A DNA stretch of 64,000 nucleotides, taken from Garcia nutans (lineage: Eukaryota; Streptophyta; Magnoliopsida; Malpighiales; Euphorbiaceae). Within the stretch, counting starts at the first letter, position 1, and every line of letters starts with the position of its first letter. The translations under genes were made by a program, and so were the position numbers. Positions 10,550 through 22,280 of this stretch are shown here, in pieces. The stretch is from assembly GCA_947685225.1 (NCBI GenBank), contig CANTUV010000004.1, forward strand, positions 11,439,001-11,503,000, written 5' to 3'. The notes under the pieces were generated by a model, which saw only the letters and a list, made by a program, of their open reading frames with translations, was not told where the DNA came from and searched no databases.

Positions 10550-11871
10550 TGTGAACCTCGGTTTTCCACCCGAAAAGGATCCGGGCGAAAGTTCACTCGT
10601 TGTCGGGAGTCGCCACTTAGTTTATTTTGTTCGAAGGGAAAAACTAAGAAAACCCTTGTTTGACTCCAATAATTTGTCCAATGTAAAGGTTTCTAGTCTG
10701 CGAACCCAAGGAGGATTCGGGGACTATGTCATGCTTTTGATTAACTTGCAAAAATGGAACAAATTTAAAGACAATGAAGAAAAGAGGAGACAAATTGTTA
10801 GTAAATTGTGGACTTGCTATTTGGGGTGAATCCCAAATATGCCTACATACTCCCGTTTGAATGGGAGATCAAAGCCCATGTAGTTCGGAAAAGCCTATTT
10901 AAAGGCGATAAAATTTATGCTTCATGCATGTGTGTGTGTATGCTTCGTGCATTTTTCAGGCATTTTGCCAAATTTGTGAGATTTAGCACTTAGTGCTAAA
11001 TGGTGAGATTTGGGTACTTTGTACCAAAGGAATGCAATTTTTAGGCCTTTGGCCTGTGTTGTCGGGCTTTTTGCCAATATTTGTGAGATTTAGCACTTAG
11101 TGCAAAAATTGTATAATTTCGGGTACTTAGTACCAAAAAAGTTCGATTTAGGTTTCATGCCAAAAGTTCATTTTAATGGTGCCGTTTAGGTACTTAGTAC
11201 CAAAGAAATACAATTTAGGCTCCGTGCCAAAAAGGAGTTAATTTTATTTACGGCTTAATGCCGAAAGGGTGATTGATTAGTCCGTTAGGCCCTCAGACCT
11301 AAAAAGATTAGGTCTTTGACCGAGAAGAAATTAAGAAGAAGATTAGAATGCTTATGATATGCTCGAATTGACCAAAGACGAATTATGATATTACCTTGAT
11401 CAGAATTTTTCCACTTCTAAGTTCTAGATCTTGTTTCCTTGCACTTTTGAGTATGATTCTTGGTTTCTACAACACAATATTAGAAATTTTTAAGCATAAA
11501 AATTCCGTCAGCATCTGGGCATAGGAAGTCCCAAAAGTCCCCCTTTTTGAAAATCTGAAGCCTATATATAGGCAAAAATCGGGCTGCATGGCGGCTGAGC
11601 CGCCGGAAGTACGGCGGCCGGGCCGTCGTCCCCACGGCGGCTGGGCCGCTGTCCTGGCCCACCGCGACTCGTGCTACTTCTGCTAAAACTGACTTTCCGG
11701 GAGCCACGGGCCTCCAAAAATTATTCCGAGACCATATCCATGATACTTGCGTCGCACCGGACATTTCAAGTACCATGAAGACATACTTTCGGTGGAGTTT
11801 TACCGTTGCCTGCCAGTCCGGCCTGGTATGAGGAAATTGGCTTTTCGAGCCTCAAAATTCGAGTGTTCACA
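10550..11871 (-). repeat. 5' LTR (1322 bp) of minus-strand Tat/Ogre-type element
   Basis: On the plus strand the ends are TGTGAACCTCGG (10550) and GTGTTCACA (11871), so the termini are the short inverted repeat TGTGAAC/GTTCACA. The inner end abuts the primer site. A palindromic TATA sequence lies at 11560-11573 and a GC-rich run of hairpins at 11586-11660. The stretch 10960-11290 has repeated lines alternating GTACTTAGTACCAAA-like and GATTTAGCACTTAGTGC-like motifs. Only one LTR is in the window. The target duplication copy should be AGAGG at 11872-11876. Confidence 0.87.
11560..11573 (-). promoter_or_regulatory. Palindromic TATA-box candidate in the LTR
   Basis: GCCTATATATAGGC is a perfect 14-bp palindrome with TATATATA in its middle, at a plausible promoter position in the minus-strand LTR. 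The GC-rich hairpin run 11586-11660 would be upstream of it in minus orientation. Confidence 0.55.
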
Positions 11872-12023
11872 AGAGGATTGACACGTGCAGTGACATGCCC
11901 ATGTCACTGAGCGTGTCGAAGCTTCTGTGTTGTGGGTTTAGGGCACGATCAGGGACATACCTGTTTTTTTGAGCTTGTCATGTGTAGAGTTTGCCCTAGA
12001 TAGTTCTTATTCTTATTTTCTTA
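11872..12023 (+). repeat. Fragment of a plus-strand Tekay-like LTR
   Basis: This piece matches 63166-63330: it has the same order of GATTGACACG, TGTCACTGAGCGTGTC, CTTCTGTGTTGTGGGTTT and TGTAGAGTTT. It is the host sequence into which the Tat/Ogre-type element (left) and the copia element (right) inserted. Its other side is probably 25421-25966. Confidence 0.8.
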
Positions 12024-13400
12024 TGTTAGACAAGTGATCTCAATTTTGATCCTTGACAACTTAAATGAATGATCCATTTAACATGTATTTGGAGAATCTT
12101 GTTGCAGGCTTAGGTTACTTCAAATAAAGCTGAACAGAACACTTCTAGCGGTCGCACCAAACCTGAATACGACCCCATTCAATTAAAGGATGAAACCTTA
12201 TCACAGTAGGTTTCGCGGTCAAAAGAACGACCTCCGTCGCGACTGCGCATAAAGACGAGCGACCGTCCCAATTTATGGACGATCGCTACCTAAGGAACTC
12301 AAATCATTCTAATCACAGTAAGGTTCGCAGTGACAAGAACGGCGAATGACTCGGCCTCGCTTACCACTTTAGTGACCGTCCATTCAGAGTCGCGACCGCT
12401 CTACCAATTCAAGAAGAATTTGCTTAAAGAGACAGTAGTGTTCTCATCCTCAGGTGCGTCCAGAAGTTCGACGACGCGAGATGCTACCTAGGGCGACCGC
12501 GACATTCAAATTTTTGGCTGACATCTCTTCTGCCCTGTCAGAGAATAACACGTGACATGACCGTTATAAACCCACTTCAATATTCAAAAAGGGTGACCGC
12601 ACCTTTGCTAGGCGCGACCGTCCCAACAATCACAGCATGGGCAAGATTCCTGCTGCAGAGCACTAAAATTCGACCGTTGAAGCTTTTTAAATGCAGCGAC
12701 TGTCCCTTGTCCAAGGACGACCGCGTGAGGCATGAGCGCGACCATCCTTGTATGAAGGACGACCGCTAAATGCTTCGGACAGTTTAAGTAAAGAAGGTCT
12801 AAACTGCCAAGACTTTATTCTCACTATCAATAACGGCTAGTAAGACCACATTGGCTATAAATACAGTGCTTCTACAAGAAAAGCAAGAAGACAAGTGAAG
12901 CAAAATAGAATTTGATAGCCAAGCAACAACTTTTCTTTTACTTAAACTTACATTTGAATTGTAATGAATGTCAGGTGTAAGCATTGAAAACACCATTGTA
13001 TAAGTTTGAGTGTGAGCTTGGAAAAACACTTGGGTTGTGAGAGTAATTCTTGTAAAACTCTTGTTTGGGTTGTGAGAGTGAGCCTTAAAAACTCCTTTAA
13101 AGGTTCTTGAGTGTAAGCCTTAGAAAACACTTGTGAAGTTAGGTGTGAACTTATGAAAACACCAAAGTTGGAAGTGAGCTTGTAAAAACTTCAAAGATTA
13201 GTGGAACCTTAACAAGTTGTTAAGGAAGTGGATGTAGGATTGAAGTAAATTCGAACCACTATAAATCTTGTGTGTTCTTTCTTTCTTCCATTACTCAACC
13301 ATCTCTTAATTCCGCATTTCTATTTTGTTGAGTTTTTTAATTGTCATTATTTCTTGAGGAAACCAATTCACCCCCTCTTGATTGCCATCATGGGACAACA
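12024..13400 (+). repeat. 5' LTR of the Sirevirus-type element
   Basis: The LTR starts TGTTAGACAAGTGATC and ends GGGACAACA before the primer site. It is nearly identical to 24049-25420 up to ATTCACCCCC. The U3 part (about 12140-12770) is CpG-rich with many copies of GCGACCG-like motifs on both strands. After the TATA box, 12990-13200 is a degenerate tandem repeat of lines like GTGAGCTTGTAAAAACTTC. Confidence 0.93.
12856..12863 (+). promoter_or_regulatory. TATA box of the Sirevirus-type LTR promoter
   Basis: CTATAAATAC lies 830 bp into the LTR. It is conserved in the 3' LTR at 24901-24908. Transcription would start about 30 bp downstream, which sets the U3/R boundary near 12890. Confidence 0.75.
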
Positions 13401-13402
13401 AT

Positions 13403-13414
13403 TGGTATCAGAGC
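13403..13414 (+). promoter_or_regulatory. Primer-binding site, initiator-Met tRNA type
   Basis: TGGTATCAGAGC follows the LTR end directly and is complementary to plant initiator tRNA-Met, as usual in Sireviruses. Confidence 0.93.
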
Positions 13415-13453
13415 CTGCGATTTCTTAAACTTAATTGTGAAATTTGATTCACT

Positions 13454-14203
13454 ATGGCAACTTCTTCTTCATCAAACTCTCATGGAAATCTTAACACTAT
13501 TCTTAGACCCTACTTTGATGGAACTGATTATTCATACTGGAAACACAAAATGTATTTGTTTCTAGACAGTGAAGGGATTGAACTATGGGATTTCGTGGAA
13601 AGTGAGTGGAAACCTCCCACTTATGAAGTTGACGGTATTCAAGTTCCACTTCCCAAAGCACAATGGTCAGCTAGCAATGTCAAAGATCGATTCAAGAACA
13701 ATAGAGCCGCTTCCATCTTGATGAATTCCATTTCAAGAGAAGAAGGTGGAAGAGTTCAACATTTAACTTGTGCACATTGCATTTGGAAAACACTCGAAAA
13801 CTACCATGAAGGTACGACTCAAGTGAGATTTACCAAGAAACAAATGCATGTCCATGAGTATGAGCTATTCAAGATGAAACCAAATGAAAATGTCACCGAC
13901 ATGACAAATCGCTTGCTTGCTATTGTCAATGAACTAAAGAAGTATGGCAAGGTATATGATCAAGGTGATGTAAACAGTAAAATCTTGAGAGCCCTAAGAG
14001 CTAGAAAAAACTTTGAATCAAAAGTATCATCCATAGAAGAAGCTCATGATCTCAGCACATTAAGAACCGATGAGCTAGTTGGTAAACTACTCACATTTGA
14101 GCTACACAGTGAGAAAGAAGAAGATCAAGGTGAAAAAGAAAAGAGAAAACCAATTGCACTCAAAGCAATCAAAGAAGTTGAGAGCTCAAGCAATGAAGGT
14201 ACT
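13454..14203 (+). pseudogene. Sirevirus Gag, N-terminal part, split by a solo LTR
   Basis: The frame starts MATSSSSNSHGN 50 bp after the primer site and runs 250 codons before the solo LTR begins at 14204. It shows the copia Gag pattern: PYFDGTDYSYWKHKMYLFLDS near residues 20-40 (W and YW positions typical of the DUF4219/UBN2 region), KTLENYHEGT and the FKMKPNENVTDM block around residues 115-155, and a lysine/glutamate-rich end. Translation resumes in frame at 17548 after the insertion. The first ATG after the primer site is the obvious start. Confidence 0.92.
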
Positions 14204-17200
14204 TGTAACACCCCTTCCCAACCTACATGTGTAAGCCAAGTAGAGGCGCCACACTATCCTAATGTTGCTACCAATTTTACTTAATTCAAATTTTAGTTCC
14301 AGTTTTACAGAAATTTTTCCATAGTTTCGCCTAAAAATTGAGTCCCAAGTGTCGACAAAACTAGTTTTTTCCTGATTTAAAAAAAAACATTTTACACAAA
14401 CCAATGCAAACAAAATCATTCTCAGTACACTCCCAATAAATCCCCCTTATAACCTCAACTGCAACCTGCAAAAAGGATTTACACTTCTAGTACAAAATAA
14501 GTAGAGGTTTATTATTATCACATACTTTCAATAATCTTATATATATATATATATATGATAATCTTGTCTTTACCACAATTTCATTTATACATATGAATAC
14601 ATTCTTGTCAGAAATACAACATAATGAAATTATACATGTATGCATCACCTTCTAGTTGGTCTCGAAATACTCTTACCCTACTCGTGGCATAACAGTTTGA
14701 CTTCCAGATCAACCACCTACTCACCTGCGCGATATATACAACCGCGCTAAGCCCGAAAGCTTAGTAGTACAAATAAATATTATAAACATACATAACAGAC
14801 AATCATACTTATTTTAACTTCATATATTATTATTTTCTTATCATATTTTCCCATTTCAATTACACCTTATTTATATTTCTACTAATCTCATAATTATATA
14901 CATATGCACGTATTTCATTAATACAACCCACAATTCCATATTATACATCATATTGTATTTTCATGTAGTACCTTCAGATCTCATCATTCAACATAGTTTT
15001 TCAATCTACATTCACCTTCAATAATTTACTTATACATTGTAATCATCTCATTTCATAATTATCATCATATATCTCATATCATTACATCTTATTCCATAAT
15101 TCACATTTAAACAAAAATAATCATTGGTCTCATTATTCATTCATTTCACATTTCATGAATCACATTTAAACAAAGACAAGCATGGGCCCAAAAGACACTA
15201 ATATGTTATTCAAAGTTCAGAGTTACTGCTTTGGTCCATAATCATAATCATCAAGCCCGTAGGCGATACACATATATATCTCTATCCATGGATAGGGTAA
15301 CAGACCCAGTCTCTTGGACCTCAACTCGGCTAAACTCGAGGAAATCCTCAACCCGGCAAGACTGTTACCTGTAACAGACCCAGTCTCTTGGACCTCAACC
15401 CGGATAAACCAAGGAGATCCTCAACCCGGCAAGACTGTTACTATAATTCACACTTCACATTTATCAACTGGAATCGGCTTACGACCCGGTCTTTTCACCT
15501 ATCCAGTACTTTATAGGCATGCCACCAAACCCAGAACTCTGAAGGTTGAATAACAAATTAGACACAAAATTCTTTTCATTTATATCTTTATACATTTCTT
15601 TCTCAATTCATTTCATTCTCATAAGCAAATTAGGCAACCATGCCTTAATCATCTCATATGATCTCAAATCACAATGAAGCAACTCTTCATAACATCATAT
15701 CTTTCACATTTCATTTCATCATCACATCTTGCACATTTCACATTTCGTTATATTTCAAATCACATTAATCAATTCATTATTCAAATGGATATAATCAATG
15801 GCATTAACACATATTTTACATGCTCATCACAACATTCACATTATAACCAAATATGATATTATTAATATACATCAACAATGCATTAGATTCCTTATCACAT
15901 TTACAATCAAATGTGTGTCAAATCTCAATATCATATGAATGTATGCAATAATGTAGTTTGTACTTACCTTAAAACCAACTCACACCAATCTATACACTTA
16001 CTCTTCAAAGAATCCTCAACACTTAGGTTAGGGCAATTCAACCTCTTCACAACCTAATCCAAAAGGAATATTAGCAAAATGACCATATGAATAGTACATT
16101 ATGGTTTTAGACTCCATTTTATCCTTATTTTGAAAAAATTGTATAAAATAATCTACTTGACTAAAAATTCTAAAATTTTTACAGAATTTAGTTTTACATC
16201 TTAAAATCATTCCTTTAAAATTTCAGATCAAACTGAACACAAAATCTTGGTCAAATAGTTCACCTAACCAGACTGCCCCAATTGCCCTGCATCCTGGCAG
16301 CAGTTCTGAACTTTGTGAATTCCATAAATCAAATTCAATCAACGTGGTTCCAAATTATTTTTATCGAATACTAGACTCACTAAGCAACAACATATCCAAA
16401 ATTCAATTGGAAATGATTTTTCTATATTTTATTAAAAATCCCGAAATATAGCTGTCTCAGTTAAGGTACCTGCTGGAACAGGTCTAATAAAAATAATCTT
16501 TCCAAAATCATAACCATTCCAAAATCGAATCAAAATATTTTTCAGTCATTCTAGACTCATAGAGGCACAACATATCAAAAATTCACTTCAAGAAAATTTT
16601 TCTATAATTAATTAAAAATCATACAAGTCACAGCCTTTACTAATTGTAAAACAGAAAAAATTTCACTAAACACAACTCTTACTCTTCCATCACCAACACC
16701 AACCTAACTTCTTATCTTTAATTCCATTTCAACACTTTTACACACACCATACACAAACACACTCCATCAAACTCAAACAAAATTCCAAATAGAACAAGAG
16801 AAATCAAGAGAAAACTTACCAAAAATGATAAACTTCTTGAATTTCTAACTTGTTTCCTTGAAATCTTCCTTCAATTTGAAACTTGGAACTCAAAACAACT
16901 TCTTGCTCTCTTGACTAAGTGATACCCGGCCACCCCAAAAGAAAAGAAGAAAAATGAAAGAGACAAAAGAAACAAAGTCAAATTTCCCCTCTCTTTAAAC
17001 CTCCACCAAGCAATTTAAAAAGAAAATTACCTAAATACCCTCTTCTATACAATTAAACTCTCTTTCACTTACTTGCCCTTTTTAGGAATTTCATACATAA
17101 CCAAAATAAATATCTTCTTTTTCTTTTATTATTATTATTATTATTATTAATTAATTATATAAACTTACTTTTCCTACACCACTTTATACATTATGTATAT

Positions 17201-17542
17201 GTAATATATATGTTGGTATATGTATATCTCTTTTATATTTCCTTTATATTTTCCATATTTTTCAAATACCACATAAATATATATCATCCCTCATATACAC
17301 CTATTTCTTATAATATTTTCCTTACATATTTTACCAACATATCTTCTCACAACTACCATTCCAATGTACACCAAAATCGGGTATTAAATTAATTCATTTA
17401 TCTTCTTTTGACTTTCATTAGTTTAACTTATATATGTTATATATACCTTCACCTCTTTTCTCCTTCCAATAAACATACTCCTTAAATCTAAATACCACAA
17501 TAATTATTCCAAAACTTTTAGGGTGTACCTTGGGATATTACA
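14204..17542 (-). mobile_element. Solo LTR (3339 bp) of the Tekay-like family inside copia gag
   Basis: The ends are TGTAACACC (14204) and GATATTACA (17542), flanked by a perfect 5-bp duplication GTACT (14199-14203 and 17543-17547). There is no primer site, polypurine tract or second LTR, so it is a solo LTR left by LTR-LTR recombination. It contains the double hairpin (14727-14764), two GTAACAG modules (15297-15441), an AT microsatellite near 14534 and an ATT microsatellite at 17127-17150. Removing it and one duplication joins the gag reading frame exactly. Confidence 0.95.
17127..17150. repeat. ATT microsatellite
   Basis: Eight consecutive ATT units lie inside the solo LTR and are followed by AATTAATT. 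Confidence 0.9.
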
Positions 17543-17547
17543 GTACT

Positions 17548-18657
17548 GATGATGAAGATGAAATGACAATGTTCTCAAAAAGAATCAATGAATGGAAAAG
17601 GAAGAAAAGATTACAAGCAAACAAAGGTACACCTCCAAAATTCTCCTTCAAAGATAAAGAAAAGAAAAATGAGGTAAAATGCTATGAATGTGGAAAAACT
17701 GGTCACATTAAATCGGATTGCTTCAAATTAAAGAACAAAAAGAAATGGGATAAAGAAAAGAAAAAGTCTCTCAAAGCCACATGGGATGACTCTTCCTCAA
17801 GTGAAGAAGAAGAAGAAGAAGGAATTGCAAATCTGTGTCTCATGGCTATTGAAGATGACTCCAATGAGGTAAGTACTCAATCCTTTGATCTAGTAGCACA
17901 TAATGATACAAATGATATAGATGATAGTGATTTGATTGAGCACATGAACTTTAAAATAGAAAAATATTTTTCTAAAATGATGCTTTATAAAGAGAAAAAC
18001 TCTAAGTTAGAAAAAGATTTTATATGCTTAAAGAACTCTACCTTAGAATTGAAAACCTCAAATGAACACTTGATGAATATGATAGGAGAGTTAAATAAAA
18101 ACTCACATGACTTAGAAAAGATTATTAAAGAAAATGAAACATTGAAGCATGGACTAAAAGAACTAAAAGAATCAATTTCCAGATTTCATAAAGGAAAGGA
18201 AGCATTAAACACATTAATTAATAATCAAAGATCACCTTCCTTAAAATATGGATTAGGATTCAATGGCTCAACCAATATTGCACCAAGCAAACCAACATTT
18301 GTAAAAGCATCTACAATTGAAATTCCTGATGTTCATATCAAAGATGCTTGCACCAAGTTTAAAAGTACCACAAGAACTTCTTATGGTTTGCTAGGAAATA
18401 AAGCCAAAAATAATTATGCATTTTTATACACTAAACTTGCACAAAAGAAATCACATACTTGTAGTTGTATGCATGATACCTTAAATACAAAAAGAAAAAT
18501 GCAGAAGTATAGAATACCATGGAAATGCACATATTGCATGAAATTTGGACACAAAAATTTTTCTTGTTATATAAGAAAGTTTCATCTCAAGTTAGAAGGC
18601 ACTTTTACTACTAACCATCAAGGACCCAACTTCATGTGGGTACCTAAAAGAAGATGA
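17548..18657 (+). pseudogene. Sirevirus Gag, C-terminal part with zinc knuckle
   Basis: This continues the gag frame after the solo LTR. A basic stretch is followed by the CCHC knuckle CYECGKTGHIKSDC (codons near 17680), a Ser/Glu-rich acidic run, a long Lys/Glu/Asn-rich probable coiled coil (about 17940-18220) and a second knuckle-like CTYCMKFGHKNFSC near 18525-18565. The frame ends GPNFMWVPKRR with TGA at 18655-18657, overlapping the first ATG of the pol frame by the four bases ATGA. Without the insertion, Gag would be about 619 residues, long as is usual for Sireviruses. Confidence 0.9.
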
Positions 18658-21600
18658 TCACTATTGCCTTGCAGGTATGCCTAAAATCTACTATCAACGA
18701 AAGCACATGGCTTGTGGATAGTGGATGCTCAAGGCATATGACTGGAAATGCAAAGCTCTTTACAAGTATTACCTACAAACATGGAGGTAATGTAACTTTT
18801 GGAAACAATGCTAAAGGTAAAATTCTTGGTGTTGGCTCCATTGGTTCTATTGGTAAGGATTTAATAGAAGATGTATGGCTTGTTGATGGTTTGAAACATA
18901 ACTTGTTAAGTGTTAGTCAACTTTGTGATAAAGCATACTTTGTCAATTTTGATTCCAAGGAATGCAAAATCACGAATTCAAATGATATTATCATATTTAA
19001 GGGTACTAGAACAAACAACACTTATAATATCAACATTCATTCAAATCATACATTTAAATGTTTAATGTCCACTAATAATGATGCATGGTTATGGCATAGA
19101 AGACGAGGACATGCTGGTATGGATCAATTGAAATATATCTACAATGAAAACTTAGTTGATGGCTTACCTAAGATAAAATATGATAAAGATAGGATTTGTG
19201 AACCTTGTCAACATGGTAAGCAACATAAAAGCTCATTTAAATCAATGAGTGTTATAAGCACCTCTAGACCTTTAGAGCTCATTCATTTGGATTTGTTTGG
19301 ACCAAATAGAGTTACAAGCTTAGGAGGCAAATCATATGCATTTGTTCTTGTTGATGATTACTCTAGATTCACATGGGTTAATTTCTTAGCTCAAAAGAAT
19401 GAAGCCTTTAATTACTTCAAAACGTTTGCAAAAAGAGTTCAAAATGAAAAAGGATATGTGATCACATCTATTAGAAGTGATCATGGCAAAGAATTTGAGA
19501 ATGAAAATTTTGAAGGCTTTTGCAATGAACTTGGCATTTCACATAATTTTTCTGCTCCTAGAACTCCACAGCAAAATGGTGTAGTTGAAAGGAAAAATAG
19601 AACTTTAATTGAAATGGCTAGAACAATACTCAATGAATATGATTTACCATCTTATTTTTGGGCAGAAGCCGTTAATATAGCTTGTTACATTGCAAATCGT
19701 GTTTACAAAAGGCATTTAACTAATAAAACCTCTTATGAGCTATGGAATGGAAGAATACCCAAAATTGGATATTTTAGAGTATTCGGATGCAAATGCTTCA
19801 TATTGAATACCAAGGATAATCTTGGAAAATTTTCATCCAAATCAGATGAAGGCATATTCCTAGGATATTCATCATATAGCAAAGCATATAGGGTATTTAA
19901 CATGAAAACTCTAGTTATAGAAGAATCAATGCATGTTGTATTTGATGAATCATCTAATCATGATCAGAAGAAAGGTATTACTTTCAATGACCCTGCAGGT
20001 ACTCTTGAACCTCTTGAATCTATTGATGCTCCAAAGATCAATCAGCATGAACTTGAAGAAAAGACTCAAGATCTACCTAAGGATTGGCAATACAAGAAAG
20101 ACCATCCTAAGGAACTCATCATTGGGGAAACATCTAAGGGAGTAATTACTAGATCTAAAATTAATCATGTAGATGTTAATTTTGCTTTTGTTTCTCAAAT
20201 TGAGCCAAAGACTGTTGAGGAGGCTTTAAATGATGAAAATTGGATAACTGCAATGCAAGATGAACTTAATCAATTTGAAAGAAATAATGTTTGGCAACTT
20301 ACTCCTAGACCTACAGATCACTCTATAATAGGATGCAAATGGGTCTATAGGAATAAGCTTGATGAGAATGGTCACATTGTTAGAAATAAAGCAAGATTGG
20401 TAGCCAAAGGCTATAATCAAGAAGAAGGTATTGACTATGATGAAACCTTTGCCCCCGTAGCCAGATTAGAAGCTATTAGAATATTACTTGCTTTTGCATG
20501 TCACATGAACTTTAAGCTATTTCAAATGGATGTTAAAAGTGCGTTTCTAAACGGACTTATAAGTGAAGAAGTTTATGTAGAACAACCTCCTGGTTTTGAA
20601 AACTACAAATTTCCTGATCATGTTTTCAAACTTACCAAAGCTTTATATGGATTGAAATAAGCACCAAGAGCTTGGTATGATAAACTTAGTGCATATTTAA
20701 TTGAAAATGGTTTTTCAAAAGGAAAAGTAGACACAACTCTCTTTGTTAAAAAGGACAAGCATAACATTTTAATTGTACAAGTTTATGTGGATGACATAAT
20801 ATTTGGAGCTACTAATGAAGCCTTGTGCAAAGAATTTGCTTTTTGTATGACTAGAAAATTTGAAATGAGCATGATGGTTGAACTCAAGTTCTTCCTTGGA
20901 CTGCAAGTCAAGCAATGTGAAGATGGGATCTTCATCAACCAATCCAAATATACAAAAGAACTCATCAAGAAATTTGGAATGGATGGCTGCAAAACTAGCA
21001 AAACTCCTATGAGCACATCCTTGAAATTAGGTAAAGATGGAAATGGTAAAGCAGTAGATGAGAAGAAATATCGAGATATCATCGGATCACTACTTTACTT
21101 AACCGCTTCTAGGCCTGATATAATGTATAGTGTATGTCTTTGTGCTAGATTTCAAACTAGTCCTAAAGAATCACACTTGAATGCCACTAAGAGAATTTTG
21201 AAATATTTGAATGGTACAATGCATTTAGGACTTTGGTATCCTAAAAACAAATCATTTCATATCATAGGCTTTTTAGATGCAGATTATGCTGGTAGTATCT
21301 TAGATAGGAAAAGCACTACAGGAGCATGTCACTTTCTTGGTAATTGTCTAGTTTCTTGGCATAGTAAGAAACAAGCATCGATTGCTTTATCCACAACGGA
21401 AGGCGAATATGTTACAGCATGTTTTTGTTGCACACAAGTATTATGGATGAAATAACAATTGCTTGACTATGGTAAAGTATTTAACAATATCTCCATTAAA
21501 TGTGACAACCTAGTGCTATCAATTTGTCTAAAAATCCTATCCAACATTATAGATCCAAACATATAGATATTAGACATCATTTCTTGAGAGAAAATGTACA

Positions 21601-21736
21601 AAATCAGAATATAATCCTAGAATTTATAGATACACAAAATCAACTTGCTGATATCTTTACAAAACCCTTGAATGAAGATAGACTTAACTTCATTAAACTT
21701 AATTTAGGAATGATTGATGGAACCACTTTGAATTAA
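18654..21736 (+). pseudogene. Sirevirus Pol: protease, integrase, RT, RNase H; two stops and a frameshift
   Basis: In order: aspartic protease with VDSGCSRHMTG (Asp 22); pre-integrase zinc domain with H-x3-H and CEPC (about residues 148-192); integrase core with Asp 213 (HLDLFGPN), Asp 276 (RSDHGKEF) and Glu 312 (VVERKN), spaced as DD35E; RT (RVT_2) from about residue 545, with MDVKSAFLNG and YVDD at 20784-20795; RNase H with DADYAG, TTEGEY and the final HIDIRHHFLRE. The frame is broken by TAA at 20658 (between LK and APRAW) and TAA at 21453 (after WMK), both where copia relatives have Gln. A frameshift near 21505-21525 follows, after which 21524-21736 carries the RNase H tail. The pol frame differs from gag, with an ATGA overlap. 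The product would have copied and integrated the element. Confidence 0.93.
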
Positions 21737-22280
21737 TTGCCTATCAATGAAGTTTCTATGTGCATTTATTTATTTTATTTCTCTAAACATTAGAAAAATC
21801 TTTCATCTTTCCTTGAATCTTTCATTTCTAATTCAGTCGCGTTCGCTCCAGTGTCCATAGCGATCGCTATCTCGTATGCCAGATTCATTCAAACAAAAAT
21901 CTTTGTGCGCGGGCGCAATAATTTGAACAGTTTCGACCGTTACAGATAGTTTCTTCCCCCGCGAGCGTACTGATCGTGCTAATGGTCGCTAGACCGCATT
22001 TCGCGATCGCACCCTTCTAAATCTGCGACCGCACTCTGTACACTCTGCTCAAAATTTTGTAACCGTTGGCTGTATGACAGGTCGCAACTCTTAACTTTCA
22101 ACAGTCATAAACGGCTATTTTCTTAATTTCTTCTATTTAAGAGTATGTTACATCAGTTTCTTGGATATTTTGGTTATTAAAGCATATAAACTTCTCTCTG
22201 AATCTCAAAAATCTTCTCAAAATAATCTGTTTCTCATACACCCTCTGTTTTCCAGTTTTCTTCTTTTTCTTTCTATTCTA
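21737..22280 (+). other. Pol-to-accessory-ORF spacer with CpG-rich motifs
   Basis: There is no ORF in this 540-bp stretch. Positions 21838-22090 stand out as CpG-rich in AT-rich surroundings, with the palindrome ATAGCGATCGCTAT and GCGACCG-like motifs resembling those in the LTR U3. A short ATG-containing run upstream of the accessory ORF could be its leader. Confidence 0.7.

Noticed and set aside
11480..11776. A 98-codon minus-strand ORF in the Tat/Ogre-type LTR
   Set aside because: It lies across the predicted promoter and GC-rich hairpins; no domain or conservation can be shown.
12557..12769. ORF repeated at 24470-24814
   Set aside because: It is duplicated only because it lies in the two copia LTRs; it covers the GCGACCG motif region and has no protein features.
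13403..13414. A tRNA gene suggested by initiator-tRNA complementarity
   Set aside because: Only the primer-site complement is present (also at 5169-5180); there is no cloverleaf.
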